Part shown: piece after piece, positions 11,180-18,834 of the stretch
How the letters are laid out: each line of letters opens with the position of its first letter
Numbering within the stretch: position 1 is the first letter of the stretch
Assembly: GCA_016933295.1 (NCBI GenBank)
Contig: JAFGBG010000191.1
Location: 1 to 49,733 of the forward strand
Length of the DNA stretch: 49,733 nucleotides
Origin: Sedimentisphaerales bacterium
GTDB lineage: Bacteria > Planctomycetota > Phycisphaerae > Sedimentisphaerales > Anaerobacaceae
Direction: 5' to 3'
Made by a program: the position numbers and the translations under genes
The notes under the pieces: generated by a model
What the model was told of the DNA's origin: nothing
The model's database searches: none
The model's input: the letters and a program-made list of their open reading frames with translations, nothing else

Positions 11180-13732
11180 ATGACACATCAAAAATCTCTT
11201 CCGCATTGTAACAGAATCGCAGTATTCACCGTCTTATTTGTCATGGCCGCCGCAGCTCACGGGGCAGAGGTCTATAAATCCAACCTCAGGCCGCACTGGT
11301 TTGCCGAAAATAAAAAATTCTGGTATCGCAACGACCTGGCAGGTTGCGCCAGGGAATTTGTTCTTGTTGATACGGAAAAAGGCTTTCGCAGACCTGCCTT
11401 TGATCATGCTCGCGTGGCCTATATATTGTCCGAAAAGACAGGCCGGACTGTTGACGCCAATCGTTTGCCGGTGCAATCACTGGTCTTTGCAGAGGACAAA
11501 CCATCCGTGGAATTGCACGGTCCCGACGCAGCCTGGCGTGTCAATATCGAGACGTATGAGATAGTTAAACTGGATGATTCTGAGATTCAGCGGGAGGGAT
11601 TGCCCTTTACTCGGCGTATCCGCCCCAGCTCTCAGACCGGACCGGAGACGTCCATTACGTTTGTAAATAAGATGGCTACGGAGATCCTCATCTTCTGGAT
11701 CGATTCGGAGGGCGAACGTCAATCCTACGGCGCTTTGGATGCCGGTCAGCAAAAACTGCAAAATACATACACGGGCCACGTGTGGCTGGTTACGGATCCC
11801 AACGAGGAGATACTGGCCGTATTCCAGGCTGTTGAAGATGGCGGTCATGCCATTATCGACGGCAGCGAACCGGAGCGGCGGGGTCGTGGCAGATTCAGAG
11901 GACAACGATCGCGTCCTCGGTCCTCAATTTCGCCGGACGGCCAATGGATGCCCTTCGTGCGCGACCATAATCTCTGGCTGCGACATACGGAGACTCAAAA
12001 GGAAAGACAGTTGAGCACAGACGGCATGGCGGATAATTCATATCACAGAGACACCTCTCGCGCACGTCTGGTCGAAATGCAATATGATACGCCCGAAGCT
12101 CCCCCCGAGCAGGCGGAGGTGCTTTGGTCTGCTGATTCACGATACGTTATTGCCCTGCGCACGAAAAAAGTGCCGGAACGCCTGGTTTATCTGGTCGAAT
12201 CGTCTCCCAGCGACCAGCTTCAGCCGAAACTGCACTCTTATCCTTATCTCAAAGCCGGCGACGAAATCCCCGTGGGCATGCCGCATCTGTTCCGGATAGA
12301 AGACCAGAAAGAGATTTCGATCGATCCCAATCTGTTTTCCAATCCCTGGAGCATTGAACGAATCGAATGGGCCCAGGATTCTTGTGAGTTTACATTCCTC
12401 TACAACCAGCGCGGCCATCAGGTAATGCGGGTAATAGCCGTTGATGCGGCTACGGGATCGGTACGTACTATCGTGAATGAAGAATGCCGGACATTTTTCG
12501 ACTATTCGAACAAGACGTTCAGGGAAATTCTGCCGGATACAAAAGAGCTGATTTGGATGTCCGAGCGCAGCGGCTGGAACCATTTGTATCTAATAGATAT
12601 GACCACCGGCAAAGTAAAAAATCCCATCACTAAGGGGCAGTGGGTAGTACGCGGCGTAGAACGCGTGGACAGGGACAAGCGTCAGGTCTGGTTTCGGGCC
12701 GCTGGTATTATCCCCGGGCAGGACCCCTACTTAATCCATAACTGCCGGGCGGACCTTGACGGCGACAATTTGGTAATACTCACCGAGGGTAATGGAACTC
12801 ACACACTCCAATGGTCGCCGGATCAACAGTGCTATATTGACAGCTATTCCCGCGTAGATTTGCCGCCGGTGCATGAATTGCGCAAAACCGAAGACGGTTC
12901 CCTTATATGTCCGCTTGAACAGGCTGATGCCGGGGAACTATTGGCGGAAGGGCGAAGTTTTCCCGAGCCATTTGTGGCCAAAGGTCGTGATGGTGTCACG
13001 GATATCTATGGAATCATACATCGGCCGTCAAATTTTGATCCCAATCGTTCCTATCCTGTGATCGAAAATATCTATGCCGGACCTCATGGGGCGCATGTTC
13101 CGAAGTCTTTTCAGGCCTCTTCACGGGTAAGTGCACTGACGGACCTTGGCTTCACAGTAGTCCAGATTGACGGTATGGGTACCAACTGGCGGTCCAAGGC
13201 CTTCCATGACGTATGCTGGAAAAACCTGGTGGATGCGGGCTTCCCGGACCGCATCCTCTGGATGAAGGCAGCGGCGAAGAAATATCCGTATATGGACCTC
13301 GAGCGCGTGGGCATCTACGGCGGCAGCGCCGGCGGCCAAAACTCCCTTGGCGCGCTGTTGACTCACGGCGATTTCTACAAGGCTGCCGTCACGGATTGCG
13401 GCTGCCATGACAATCGCATGGACAAGATATGGTGGAACGAACAATGGATGGGCTGGCCCGTCGGACCGCATTATGAAGAGCAAAGTAACGTCACTCTCGC
13501 CAAGAATCTTACCGGCAAGCTCCTGCTGATTGTCGGCGAAATGGATCGTAACGTGGATCCGTCGTCAACTATGCAGGTGGTGAACGCTTTAATTAAATCG
13601 GACAAGGACTTTGATTTGCTTATAGTGCCCGGCGCAGGTCACGGTGCTTCGTCGTCTCCGTATGGCAGGCGCCGTCTTCAAGATTTCTTCGTGCGGCATC
13701 TGCTCGGTAAGGAGCCGGCACATGCAGATTGA
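11180..13732 (+). CDS. Secreted S9 (DPP4-type) peptidase with an inserted VHL-beta-like domain
   Basis: An 850-residue exported serine peptidase of the prolyl oligopeptidase clan. The start chosen is ATG 11180 (GGGA upstream), giving a clean signal peptide ending near AHGA. An upstream GTG at 11156 would add 8 residues. A beta-propeller covers roughly residues 240-600. The alpha/beta-hydrolase domain is C-terminal, with nucleophile Ser716 in GIYGGSAGG, Asp789 in GEMDRN and His821 in GAGHG. Residues about 155-222 match the beta domain of the von Hippel-Lindau protein: SITFVNKMATEILIFWID, then GERQSYGALDAGQ, then TYTGHVWLV. A basic Arg/Gly-rich linker follows at about 235-250. Its likely job is cleaving peptides in the periplasm, and the VHL-like part probably mediates binding. 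Confidence 0.85.
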   Translation: MTHQKSLPHCNRIAVFTVLFVMAAAAHGAEVYKSNLRPHWFAENKKFWYRNDLAGCAREFVLVDTEKGFRRPAFDHARVAYILSEKTGRTVDANRLPVQSLVFAEDKPSVELHGPDAAWRVNIETYEIVKLDDSEIQREGLPFTRRIRPSSQTGPETSITFVNKMATEILIFWIDSEGERQSYGALDAGQQKLQNTYTGHVWLVTDPNEEILAVFQAVEDGGHAIIDGSEPERRGRGRFRGQRSRPRSSISPDGQWMPFVRDHNLWLRHTETQKERQLSTDGMADNSYHRDTSRARLVEMQYDTPEAPPEQAEVLWSADSRYVIALRTKKVPERLVYLVESSPSDQLQPKLHSYPYLKAGDEIPVGMPHLFRIEDQKEISIDPNLFSNPWSIERIEWAQDSCEFTFLYNQRGHQVMRVIAVDAATGSVRTIVNEECRTFFDYSNKTFREILPDTKELIWMSERSGWNHLYLIDMTTGKVKNPITKGQWVVRGVERVDRDKRQVWFRAAGIIPGQDPYLIHNCRADLDGDNLVILTEGNGTHTLQWSPDQQCYIDSYSRVDLPPVHELRKTEDGSLICPLEQADAGELLAEGRSFPEPFVAKGRDGVTDIYGIIHRPSNFDPNRSYPVIENIYAGPHGAHVPKSFQASSRVSALTDLGFTVVQIDGMGTNWRSKAFHDVCWKNLVDAGFPDRILWMKAAAKKYPYMDLERVGIYGGSAGGQNSLGALLTHGDFYKAAVTDCGCHDNRMDKIWWNEQWMGWPVGPHYEEQSNVTLAKNLTGKLLLIVGEMDRNVDPSSTMQVVNALIKSDKDFDLLIVPGAGHGASSSPYGRRRLQDFFVRHLLGKEPAHAD

Positions 13733-13896
13733 CCACGGCAAAACCGGTCGAGGTTAGTCAGAAGGTAATGAAGCTCTCTGATATATGAAGCTATGTTTAT
13801 CTTATTTCTGCCGATATTTTGCACTCATGAGGTGTGAAATAAACAACACAGGGGTGAGTGATTTACATTCCCGGGGGGATTTCCGAAGGAGATAAA

Positions 13897-15294
13897 ATGA
13901 ATCGAAGAATTCTGTTCTGTTGTGTATCTATTAACCTGCTTGTCTTGATGACAGCAAATGCCCAGATTGGGCGGCGTTTTCCATCCGAGAAAAAAATTGT
14001 ACCCGATCCTGTGACCGGTGTCCCGCTTACGTTTCTGACGAGCACGCCGGCCGGTGATTCCAAGATATACCAGACCCACCGTCAATGGACCTCTGATGGC
14101 AAGTGGGTGATATTTCGCTCCCGCCGCGTTCCCGGCCAGGCGATGGCGGTGAACGAAGAAACCGGCGATATAGTACAGGTGACCGAGTCGGGCTATTCCG
14201 GTATGCTTTGCCTCGCCGAACATTCGATGAATCTCTATTTCCTCCGCATGCAGCGATTGTCCGATTCTTCAGGTGCGGTTGCATCTCAAAACTCCGCCGA
14301 TATTAGGGGTGGAAGAGGCAGGCGCGGCCCACGCGGTCCTTCGCAAATCATCAAGGTTGACCTCGCCAAATTGTTTGCCGATAGCGAATCCGGCGAACTT
14401 AAAGACGCCGGTGAATATGAAAAAGTGTGCGGCACAATTCCCATCGAGATGGGTGCCGGCGGCGACATGGCTCTCGATCCCAGTGAGGAATTTGCCTATT
14501 TCCGTGTGAACCTGGAAGAGGCGGCCAAACATCTTCCCGCCGACACAAAGCCGGAAGAACCGTTCGGGCCTCGCGGCATGGGTGCGGGACCGACCGGACT
14601 TGCCGGTATGAACCTCGAAACCGGTGAAATTAAGTTCATTGTTGCCGTTCCGTTTCAAATCGGACACGTCCAGACTAATCCCTGGGTGCCCGGAGAAATA
14701 GTCTTCTGCTGGGAAACCGGCGGTAAAGCACCGCAACGTACCTGGGTAGTCAAAGCCGATGGCACCGGCCTGCGCCCGTTATATCCCGAGGCGCCTTATG
14801 AGTGGGTAACGCATGAAGCAGTCATTACCAAGGATGAGGCGGCTATTGCGATATTGTGCCATCGTCGTCCCGGCACGGGTGTAGATACACCGGATGACTG
14901 GGGGCCATCGGGTACCGGCGAGCATCCGACCGGAGTTGGTATCGTAAACCTGCGCACCCGTGAAATGCGAATCGCCGGACAGGTTCCAATCGGAGACCCC
15001 GGCCGATCAGTCTGGCATGTCCATGGTTCGCCGGACGGTCGTTGGGCTGTAGCGGACGATTTCCGATACCGCCTCTGGATAATCGATCGCAAATCGGGGG
15101 AGATGGCCTTGCTTGCCGATCTCGGTCACAGGAGAGGCTCAGACCATATTCACCCGACTTTCAATGAAGACGGCACTAAGATAGAGATACAAACCGCCAT
15201 GTTGTCCGAAGACGGTCGTTCATTGAACATATGTATTGTCCCTGTGCCGGAGTCCTGGCTTGCTCGCACATACCCTAAAAGGATCATGCAATAA
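13897..15294 (+). CDS. Exported oligogalacturonate lyase-like beta-propeller (PL22-like)
   Basis: A 465-residue protein with a signal peptide (cleavage near ANAQ). ATG 13897 has GAAGGAGAT 5 bases upstream. The sequence follows oligogalacturonate lyase propellers: TFLTSTPAGDSKIYQTHRQW and TSDGKWVIFRS at the front, then GHVQTNPWVPGEIVF (His257), EWVTHEAVITKDE (His306), WHVHGSPDGRW (His374, His376) and SDHIHPTFNEDG (His417, His419). In characterised PL22 enzymes a catalytic His and an HxH pair with a further His bind Mn2+ and cleave 4,5-unsaturated or saturated digalacturonate. The metal ligands appear conserved. A Gly/Arg-rich insert (about residues 138-150) is unusual. It could also be a non-catalytic TolB-like propeller. 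Confidence 0.7.
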   Translation: MNRRILFCCVSINLLVLMTANAQIGRRFPSEKKIVPDPVTGVPLTFLTSTPAGDSKIYQTHRQWTSDGKWVIFRSRRVPGQAMAVNEETGDIVQVTESGYSGMLCLAEHSMNLYFLRMQRLSDSSGAVASQNSADIRGGRGRRGPRGPSQIIKVDLAKLFADSESGELKDAGEYEKVCGTIPIEMGAGGDMALDPSEEFAYFRVNLEEAAKHLPADTKPEEPFGPRGMGAGPTGLAGMNLETGEIKFIVAVPFQIGHVQTNPWVPGEIVFCWETGGKAPQRTWVVKADGTGLRPLYPEAPYEWVTHEAVITKDEAAIAILCHRRPGTGVDTPDDWGPSGTGEHPTGVGIVNLRTREMRIAGQVPIGDPGRSVWHVHGSPDGRWAVADDFRYRLWIIDRKSGEMALLADLGHRRGSDHIHPTFNEDGTKIEIQTAMLSEDGRSLNICIVPVPESWLARTYPKRIMQ

Positions 15295-15364
15295 AAAGCT
15301 GGCTACAGTAATACCTGTTGCGTAGCCGGTAACACAAAAATATTAGGAGTTTTTTATATCTTTG

Positions 15365-15565
15365 TCAGTATTTTAACTGATCTTCTTTTTTTACCTCGAC
15401 CTGAACGATTGTCTTTGTTTGCTTATTACGCAAACCATGAGCCTTAGCGTGTGCCGGAGGTCCATATCCAGGTTTTTGATACACGTTAACAGTCTCGCAG
15501 GATGTAAGTAAAATCAATAAAGAGCCCAAAACCGTTATTAGTATGCAAATATTAATCTTTTTCAT
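15365..15565 (-). CDS. Small lipoprotein with a PPxHAKAHG motif
   Basis: A 66-residue protein with a hydrophobic signal ending in LLTSC, so Cys at about residue 23 would be lipidated. The short mature part contains GYGPPAHAKAHGLR, a motif shared by many tiny periplasmic lipoproteins of unknown role, followed by a basic tail. The ATG has a strong AAGGGGAG site. It stands alone. Confidence 0.7.
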   Translation of the reverse strand: MKKINICILITVLGSLLILLTSCETVNVYQKPGYGPPAHAKAHGLRNKQTKTIVQVEVKKEDQLKY

Positions 15566-15678
15566 AAGAATCTCTCCCCTTTTATTTTATACCCTTTTAA
15601 ATTATAAATAATAAACCGACCGGACAAAAACCTTAATTCTTCGTAATAAAAGAAAAAAAATCTTCAGGATCCAATATG

Positions 15679-15706
15679 TTGACATTATCTGTGAATTTTG
15701 TATGTT
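15679..15706 (+). promoter_or_regulatory. Possible sigma-70 promoter upstream of the polyferredoxin gene
   Basis: TTGACA at 15679-15684, 16-base spacer, TATGTT at 15701-15706. A 5' leader of about 150 bases would result. No riboswitch-like structure was recognised in it. Confidence 0.35.
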
Positions 15707-15862
15707 ATCGATATAAAATTGTTCATTAGAAGAGCATTCTAACAAAATCGGCAGATTTTTGGGGTGCATTGAGATTGTAGCGGTTAGCGAACGAAATATT
15801 GTTATCAACCATATTTATTGTAATTTAATGAACATAGTGAAGAATCAGAATTAATCAATTAA

Positions 15863-17266
15863 ATGAATCTGCTTAAAATTAAACTTATCAAGGCATTATT
15901 CAAAGCGAGTTGGTTTCCGATCATACCGCAATTTGCTATGCTGACTGTTTTTGTACTGCTTATTATCGGAGGCCTCGGAGTGACAACGGATGATCCGGTA
16001 CTTGCCGGTTGGCTTCGAGATACAAACCTCTCAAATTTAATAGTTTGGTCCTACTGGTGGCCCATTATAATCATTGCCGCCATCGTTTTCGGTCGTTTAT
16101 GGTGTACCGTTTGCCCCGTGGAGCTTATTACATACTGGGCGTCAAGAATCGGACTCAGACTAAAAGTGCCTCACCTTCTCAAGAGCGGCTGGATCGTGAC
16201 TATTTTCTACACACTCATTTGGATTATCGGAGTGCACACTCTGGCCATAAACCGAATTCCTCATCAAATGGCACTTTATTTGTTATTCCTGATGATTCTG
16301 GCGATAGACATTTCCCTGATATTCCATAAGCGGGCGTTTTGCAGTTACGTATGCCCGGTAGGGCACTTGCTCGGTTTGTATGCCCTTATTTCGCCGTTTG
16401 AATGGCGGGCCGACGATCCATCCATCTGTAAAAGTTGTAAAACGAAAGATTGTGTTGTAAAGAAAAATCATTATCGACTAATTCGCCGTTCATGCACGAG
16501 CAATCTCTATCCGGCTACGATTAATGACAATCGTGATTGCTTGTTGTGCTCGCAGTGTTTGAAAACCTGCCCCTATGAGAACATCCGATTCTCCGCCCGG
16601 CGGCCGTTCGCCGATTTTTTCACCGGCGTTAATTTGCGGCCCGCCGAGGTCGGCTTCATCCTGTTGGTGGGTGCATTTGTAGTCTTTGAGATTCTCTCGG
16701 AATGGTCGGTTTCATTCGAAATTATGATGTGGTTGCCTTATCTTTTTACAGATGCTATCGGAATAACAGGCACGTTAGCCAACTTTGTTTCTGCGACTAT
16801 TATGTTTGTCGTGGTGCCCATCCTCGTGTTATTGGTTGTTGCCGCTCTGGCTAAGTTGGCATCCGGCCGGAAGGCGGCACCTTTCGGGATGACTGTAAAG
16901 ACATTTGCTCTGCTCTTGCTTCCTACGATTGCAGGTGCTCATATTATCAAATCCATACTCAAGATGTCCTCGCGAGTTCCTTACTGGCGGAGTGCCCTAA
17001 TTGATCCGAAGGGGATTGAGACGGCACAGAAAATAGCTGCCGGGACGCTTGTGCCGGATAAATCTGTGACTGATACTCTCACTCCGGCAGTTGGTTTTAC
17101 ATCAGCGGCTGTGTTGCTTATTGCCCTGACAGTAACTATGCTGATTTTACGCCGGTCTGTAGTGGTGCGGAAAAACAGTCTCGGTGTCAAAATCATTCTG
17201 CTTCTGGGTGTTCTGGCATATTGGGCTATTTTCGGCCTGACAATTTTCAAATGGAGATTTGGATAA
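15863..17266 (+). CDS. NapH/NosR-like 4Fe-4S polyferredoxin membrane protein
   Basis: A 467-residue integral membrane protein. Segments near residues 18-38, 55-75, 108-125 and 135-155 come before two CxxCP motifs of the NapH/CcoG type (GRLWCTVCPVE at about 79-89 and AFCSYVCPVG at about 158-167). Next is a cysteine cluster CKSCKTKDC and a classical 4Fe-4S motif CLLCSQCLKTCPY (about 227-239), then further membrane segments to the C-terminus. Such proteins pass electrons from the quinone pool to periplasmic partners. The partner is not obvious here, since no nap, nos or cco gene is nearby. The C-terminal membrane half is longer than in NapH. Confidence 0.8.
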   Translation: MNLLKIKLIKALFKASWFPIIPQFAMLTVFVLLIIGGLGVTTDDPVLAGWLRDTNLSNLIVWSYWWPIIIIAAIVFGRLWCTVCPVELITYWASRIGLRLKVPHLLKSGWIVTIFYTLIWIIGVHTLAINRIPHQMALYLLFLMILAIDISLIFHKRAFCSYVCPVGHLLGLYALISPFEWRADDPSICKSCKTKDCVVKKNHYRLIRRSCTSNLYPATINDNRDCLLCSQCLKTCPYENIRFSARRPFADFFTGVNLRPAEVGFILLVGAFVVFEILSEWSVSFEIMMWLPYLFTDAIGITGTLANFVSATIMFVVVPILVLLVVAALAKLASGRKAAPFGMTVKTFALLLLPTIAGAHIIKSILKMSSRVPYWRSALIDPKGIETAQKIAAGTLVPDKSVTDTLTPAVGFTSAAVLLIALTVTMLILRRSVVVRKNSLGVKIILLLGVLAYWAIFGLTIFKWRFG

Positions 17267-17321
17267 CAGTATAAGATTTTTTTGTATAAAATTTAAAAAA
17301 ATCTGGCTATCTGTTACAAAA

Positions 17322-17332
17322 TTTGTTATAAT
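17322..17332 (+). promoter_or_regulatory. Extended -10 promoter for the small membrane protein gene
   Basis: Perfect TATAAT at 17327-17332 preceded by TGT (extended -10). The -35 region is poor. It lies 64 bases before ATG 17396. Confidence 0.45.
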
Positions 17333-17395
17333 TACGCCGCTTAAGTCTAATAAAGACAAACCAATATTTTTATAAAATTAAGGTAAATATTGGAT

Positions 17396-17647
17396 ATGCC
17401 GACCAAAACAAGAATCATCATCGTTAGTATGCTCATCCTGCTTGGTGGAGCTTTGTTCTCCTTTTGCCTGTTTATTCATCCGACAGAGATTACGGCTCAG
17501 GCGCAAGACAATTCGACGGTAATTGCCGAATCAGAATCGGCAACTGTCGAGGCGGCTTCGGCAGAGACAAAAGAGCAGGATAAATCAGAGCAGAATAACC
17601 AAAGCCGTTCCGAAAGCAGGCCCCGTCCCAGATCCGGCGCTATATGA
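17396..17647 (+). CDS. Small single-helix membrane protein, possibly frameshifted
   Basis: An 83-residue protein starting at ATG 17396 (a TTG at 17390 in the same frame is weaker). One membrane helix (about residues 8-28) is followed by an acidic, Ser/Glu/Gln-rich, probably disordered tail that ends in a basic PRPRS run. Another frame over the last part and beyond reads DPALYDKFKTDHGGHGHK to a TAA at 17703, which looks more like a natural metal-binding tail, so a frameshift is possible. It is downstream of the polyferredoxin gene but has its own promoter. Confidence 0.5.
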   Translation: MPTKTRIIIVSMLILLGGALFSFCLFIHPTEITAQAQDNSTVIAESESATVEAASAETKEQDKSEQNNQSRSESRPRPRSGAI

Positions 17648-17690
17648 TAAGTTTAAAACAGACCATGGTGGCCATGGTCATAAAACTTAT
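17647..17690 (+). repeat. Long two-part inverted repeat after the small membrane protein
   Basis: Outer arms ATAAGTTT / AAACTTAT (17647-17654 and 17683-17690) enclose GACCATGG / CCATGGTC (17661-17668 and 17672-17679). It lacks a T-run. It may be a hairpin at the mRNA end, or coincidence if the HGGHGH frame is real. Confidence 0.5.
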
Positions 17691-17787
17691 AAGCGGGTAA
17701 TTTAACATCGGAGAATGGCCGGTTTGTTTATTGAAATACAGGCGAATTTTGGGTGATTTTGATTTTGCAGGGGAGAGCGTCATTTTC

Positions 17788-17825
17788 GACTAATCTTGTT
17801 GTGATCGAAGATTAGTCCGGATTTT
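17788..17825. terminator. Terminator between convergent genes
   Basis: Arms GACTAATCTT (17788-17797) and AAGATTAGTC (17808-17817) with a 10-base loop, followed by CGGATTTTT. It sits between the plus-strand membrane protein and the minus-strand ferritin-like gene. Confidence 0.6.
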
Positions 17826-17900
17826 TGTATTCGACATTTGTCGATTGCGGATTCGCTGACATCAAAATTTCATCATGAAAAAAAATCGATTATAGATTTC

Positions 17901-18344
17901 TCAGAATGTAGCCAGGTCGTATTCAAGCTCAAATCTCATTTTGTGTTCGGCCTCCTGCCTGGCCAGTAAAACGAAAACATCTCGAATTTCCCGTGTTTGT
18001 GCCGCTATTGCAAGAGCAGTGTAAAGCCTGCGTGCCGCTTCCTCCTTTTTCATTCCAATTATAAGCAAGTCAACGTAATCCATCTTAGCGTCAGGCTCGA
18101 CGCTATCTACACGGTCTGTAATGCCGAGGTCACCGACCTCTTCCTCGTCTATGGTAATTCCGGCGATTTTCATTGCCTCTAATTGAGTTTTATGTCCAAG
18201 CTCCTGTAAAGCCAAACCGGAAAGCATTTCCGCCATTTCCGGTCTCTCTACAAAATCCGCCAGCATCTTATAGAAATTATAGGATTCGATCTCCGCGTTT
18301 ATTGCGAAATCCATAATTTCATCAAAAGATTTAAAAGCCTTCAT
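17901..18344 (-). CDS. Ferritin-like diiron protein (rubrerythrin-related, no rubredoxin domain)
   Basis: A 147-residue four-helix protein. Ligand-type motifs are visible: E near residue 18 (INAEIESYNFY), then LALQELGHKTQ (ExxH, about 46-52), E in KKEEAARRLYT (about 100), and RQEAEHKM (ExxH, about 128-134). This double E...ExxH arrangement is that of the ferritin-like / erythrin family, which reduces peroxide or handles iron. The rubredoxin-like Cys4 tail of rubrerythrin is absent. The ATG has GAGGA 9 bases upstream. It is monocistronic. In an anaerobe, oxygen or peroxide defence is the likely role. Confidence 0.75.
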   Translation of the reverse strand: MKAFKSFDEIMDFAINAEIESYNFYKMLADFVERPEMAEMLSGLALQELGHKTQLEAMKIAGITIDEEEVGDLGITDRVDSVEPDAKMDYVDLLIIGMKKEEAARRLYTALAIAAQTREIRDVFVLLARQEAEHKMRFELEYDLATF

Positions 18345-18834
18345 CCGGCGAATCCTCGACTCATTGCTAATGCTCTCGCATCGGCATAAGACTTAACTTT
18401 GTAATGTTATTCGCATGATGAATGATTATAGCACTACTGTCGGATCAGGGCAACAGTACCATAATCCTTAAGCAAGTAAATTTGCTTAGACTCGGATTTA
18501 TGCTTGTTGCCTAAAACTGTTACGACTTTTCAATGGAGATTACAATTTTGTGATGAGCCGAGATTCTATAATGCCGGCTTTTTTCGAATTTATCAAGTTT
18601 CCAAAAAAAAAACGACCAATAAGCATTTTCATAGAATCGGCAAAAAAATAGGCAGCCGAGTTTAATAATGGTTGAATTTCTAAAAACTGGGCCGCTAATA
18701 TATATTGTTTGCTTGAGTTAAAACTGTAATATATGATACTATAAAACGAGCTAAATATGTGTACTATTTGAATTTAATTATATTTTTGATAAACAAATAA
18801 ACTGATATTTAAGATTATTAAAAAGAAAGCTTGT
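18345..18834. other. Gene-free divergent intergenic region
   Basis: No gene is seen in these 490 bases. The region is AT-rich and carries one promoter-like match towards the GH106-like gene (18713-18742). Several A-runs occur (AAAAAAAAA near 18603). No repeat of the heptamer type was found. Confidence 0.5.
18713..18742 (+). promoter_or_regulatory. Possible promoter for the GH106-like operon
   Basis: TTGAGT at 18713-18718, 18-base spacer, TACTAT at 18737-18742, about 90 bases before the gene. Confidence 0.35.

Noticed and set aside
17647-17690. Transcription terminator at the long inverted repeat
   Set aside because: The stem is interrupted and lacks a T-run. A better terminator lies at 17788-17825.
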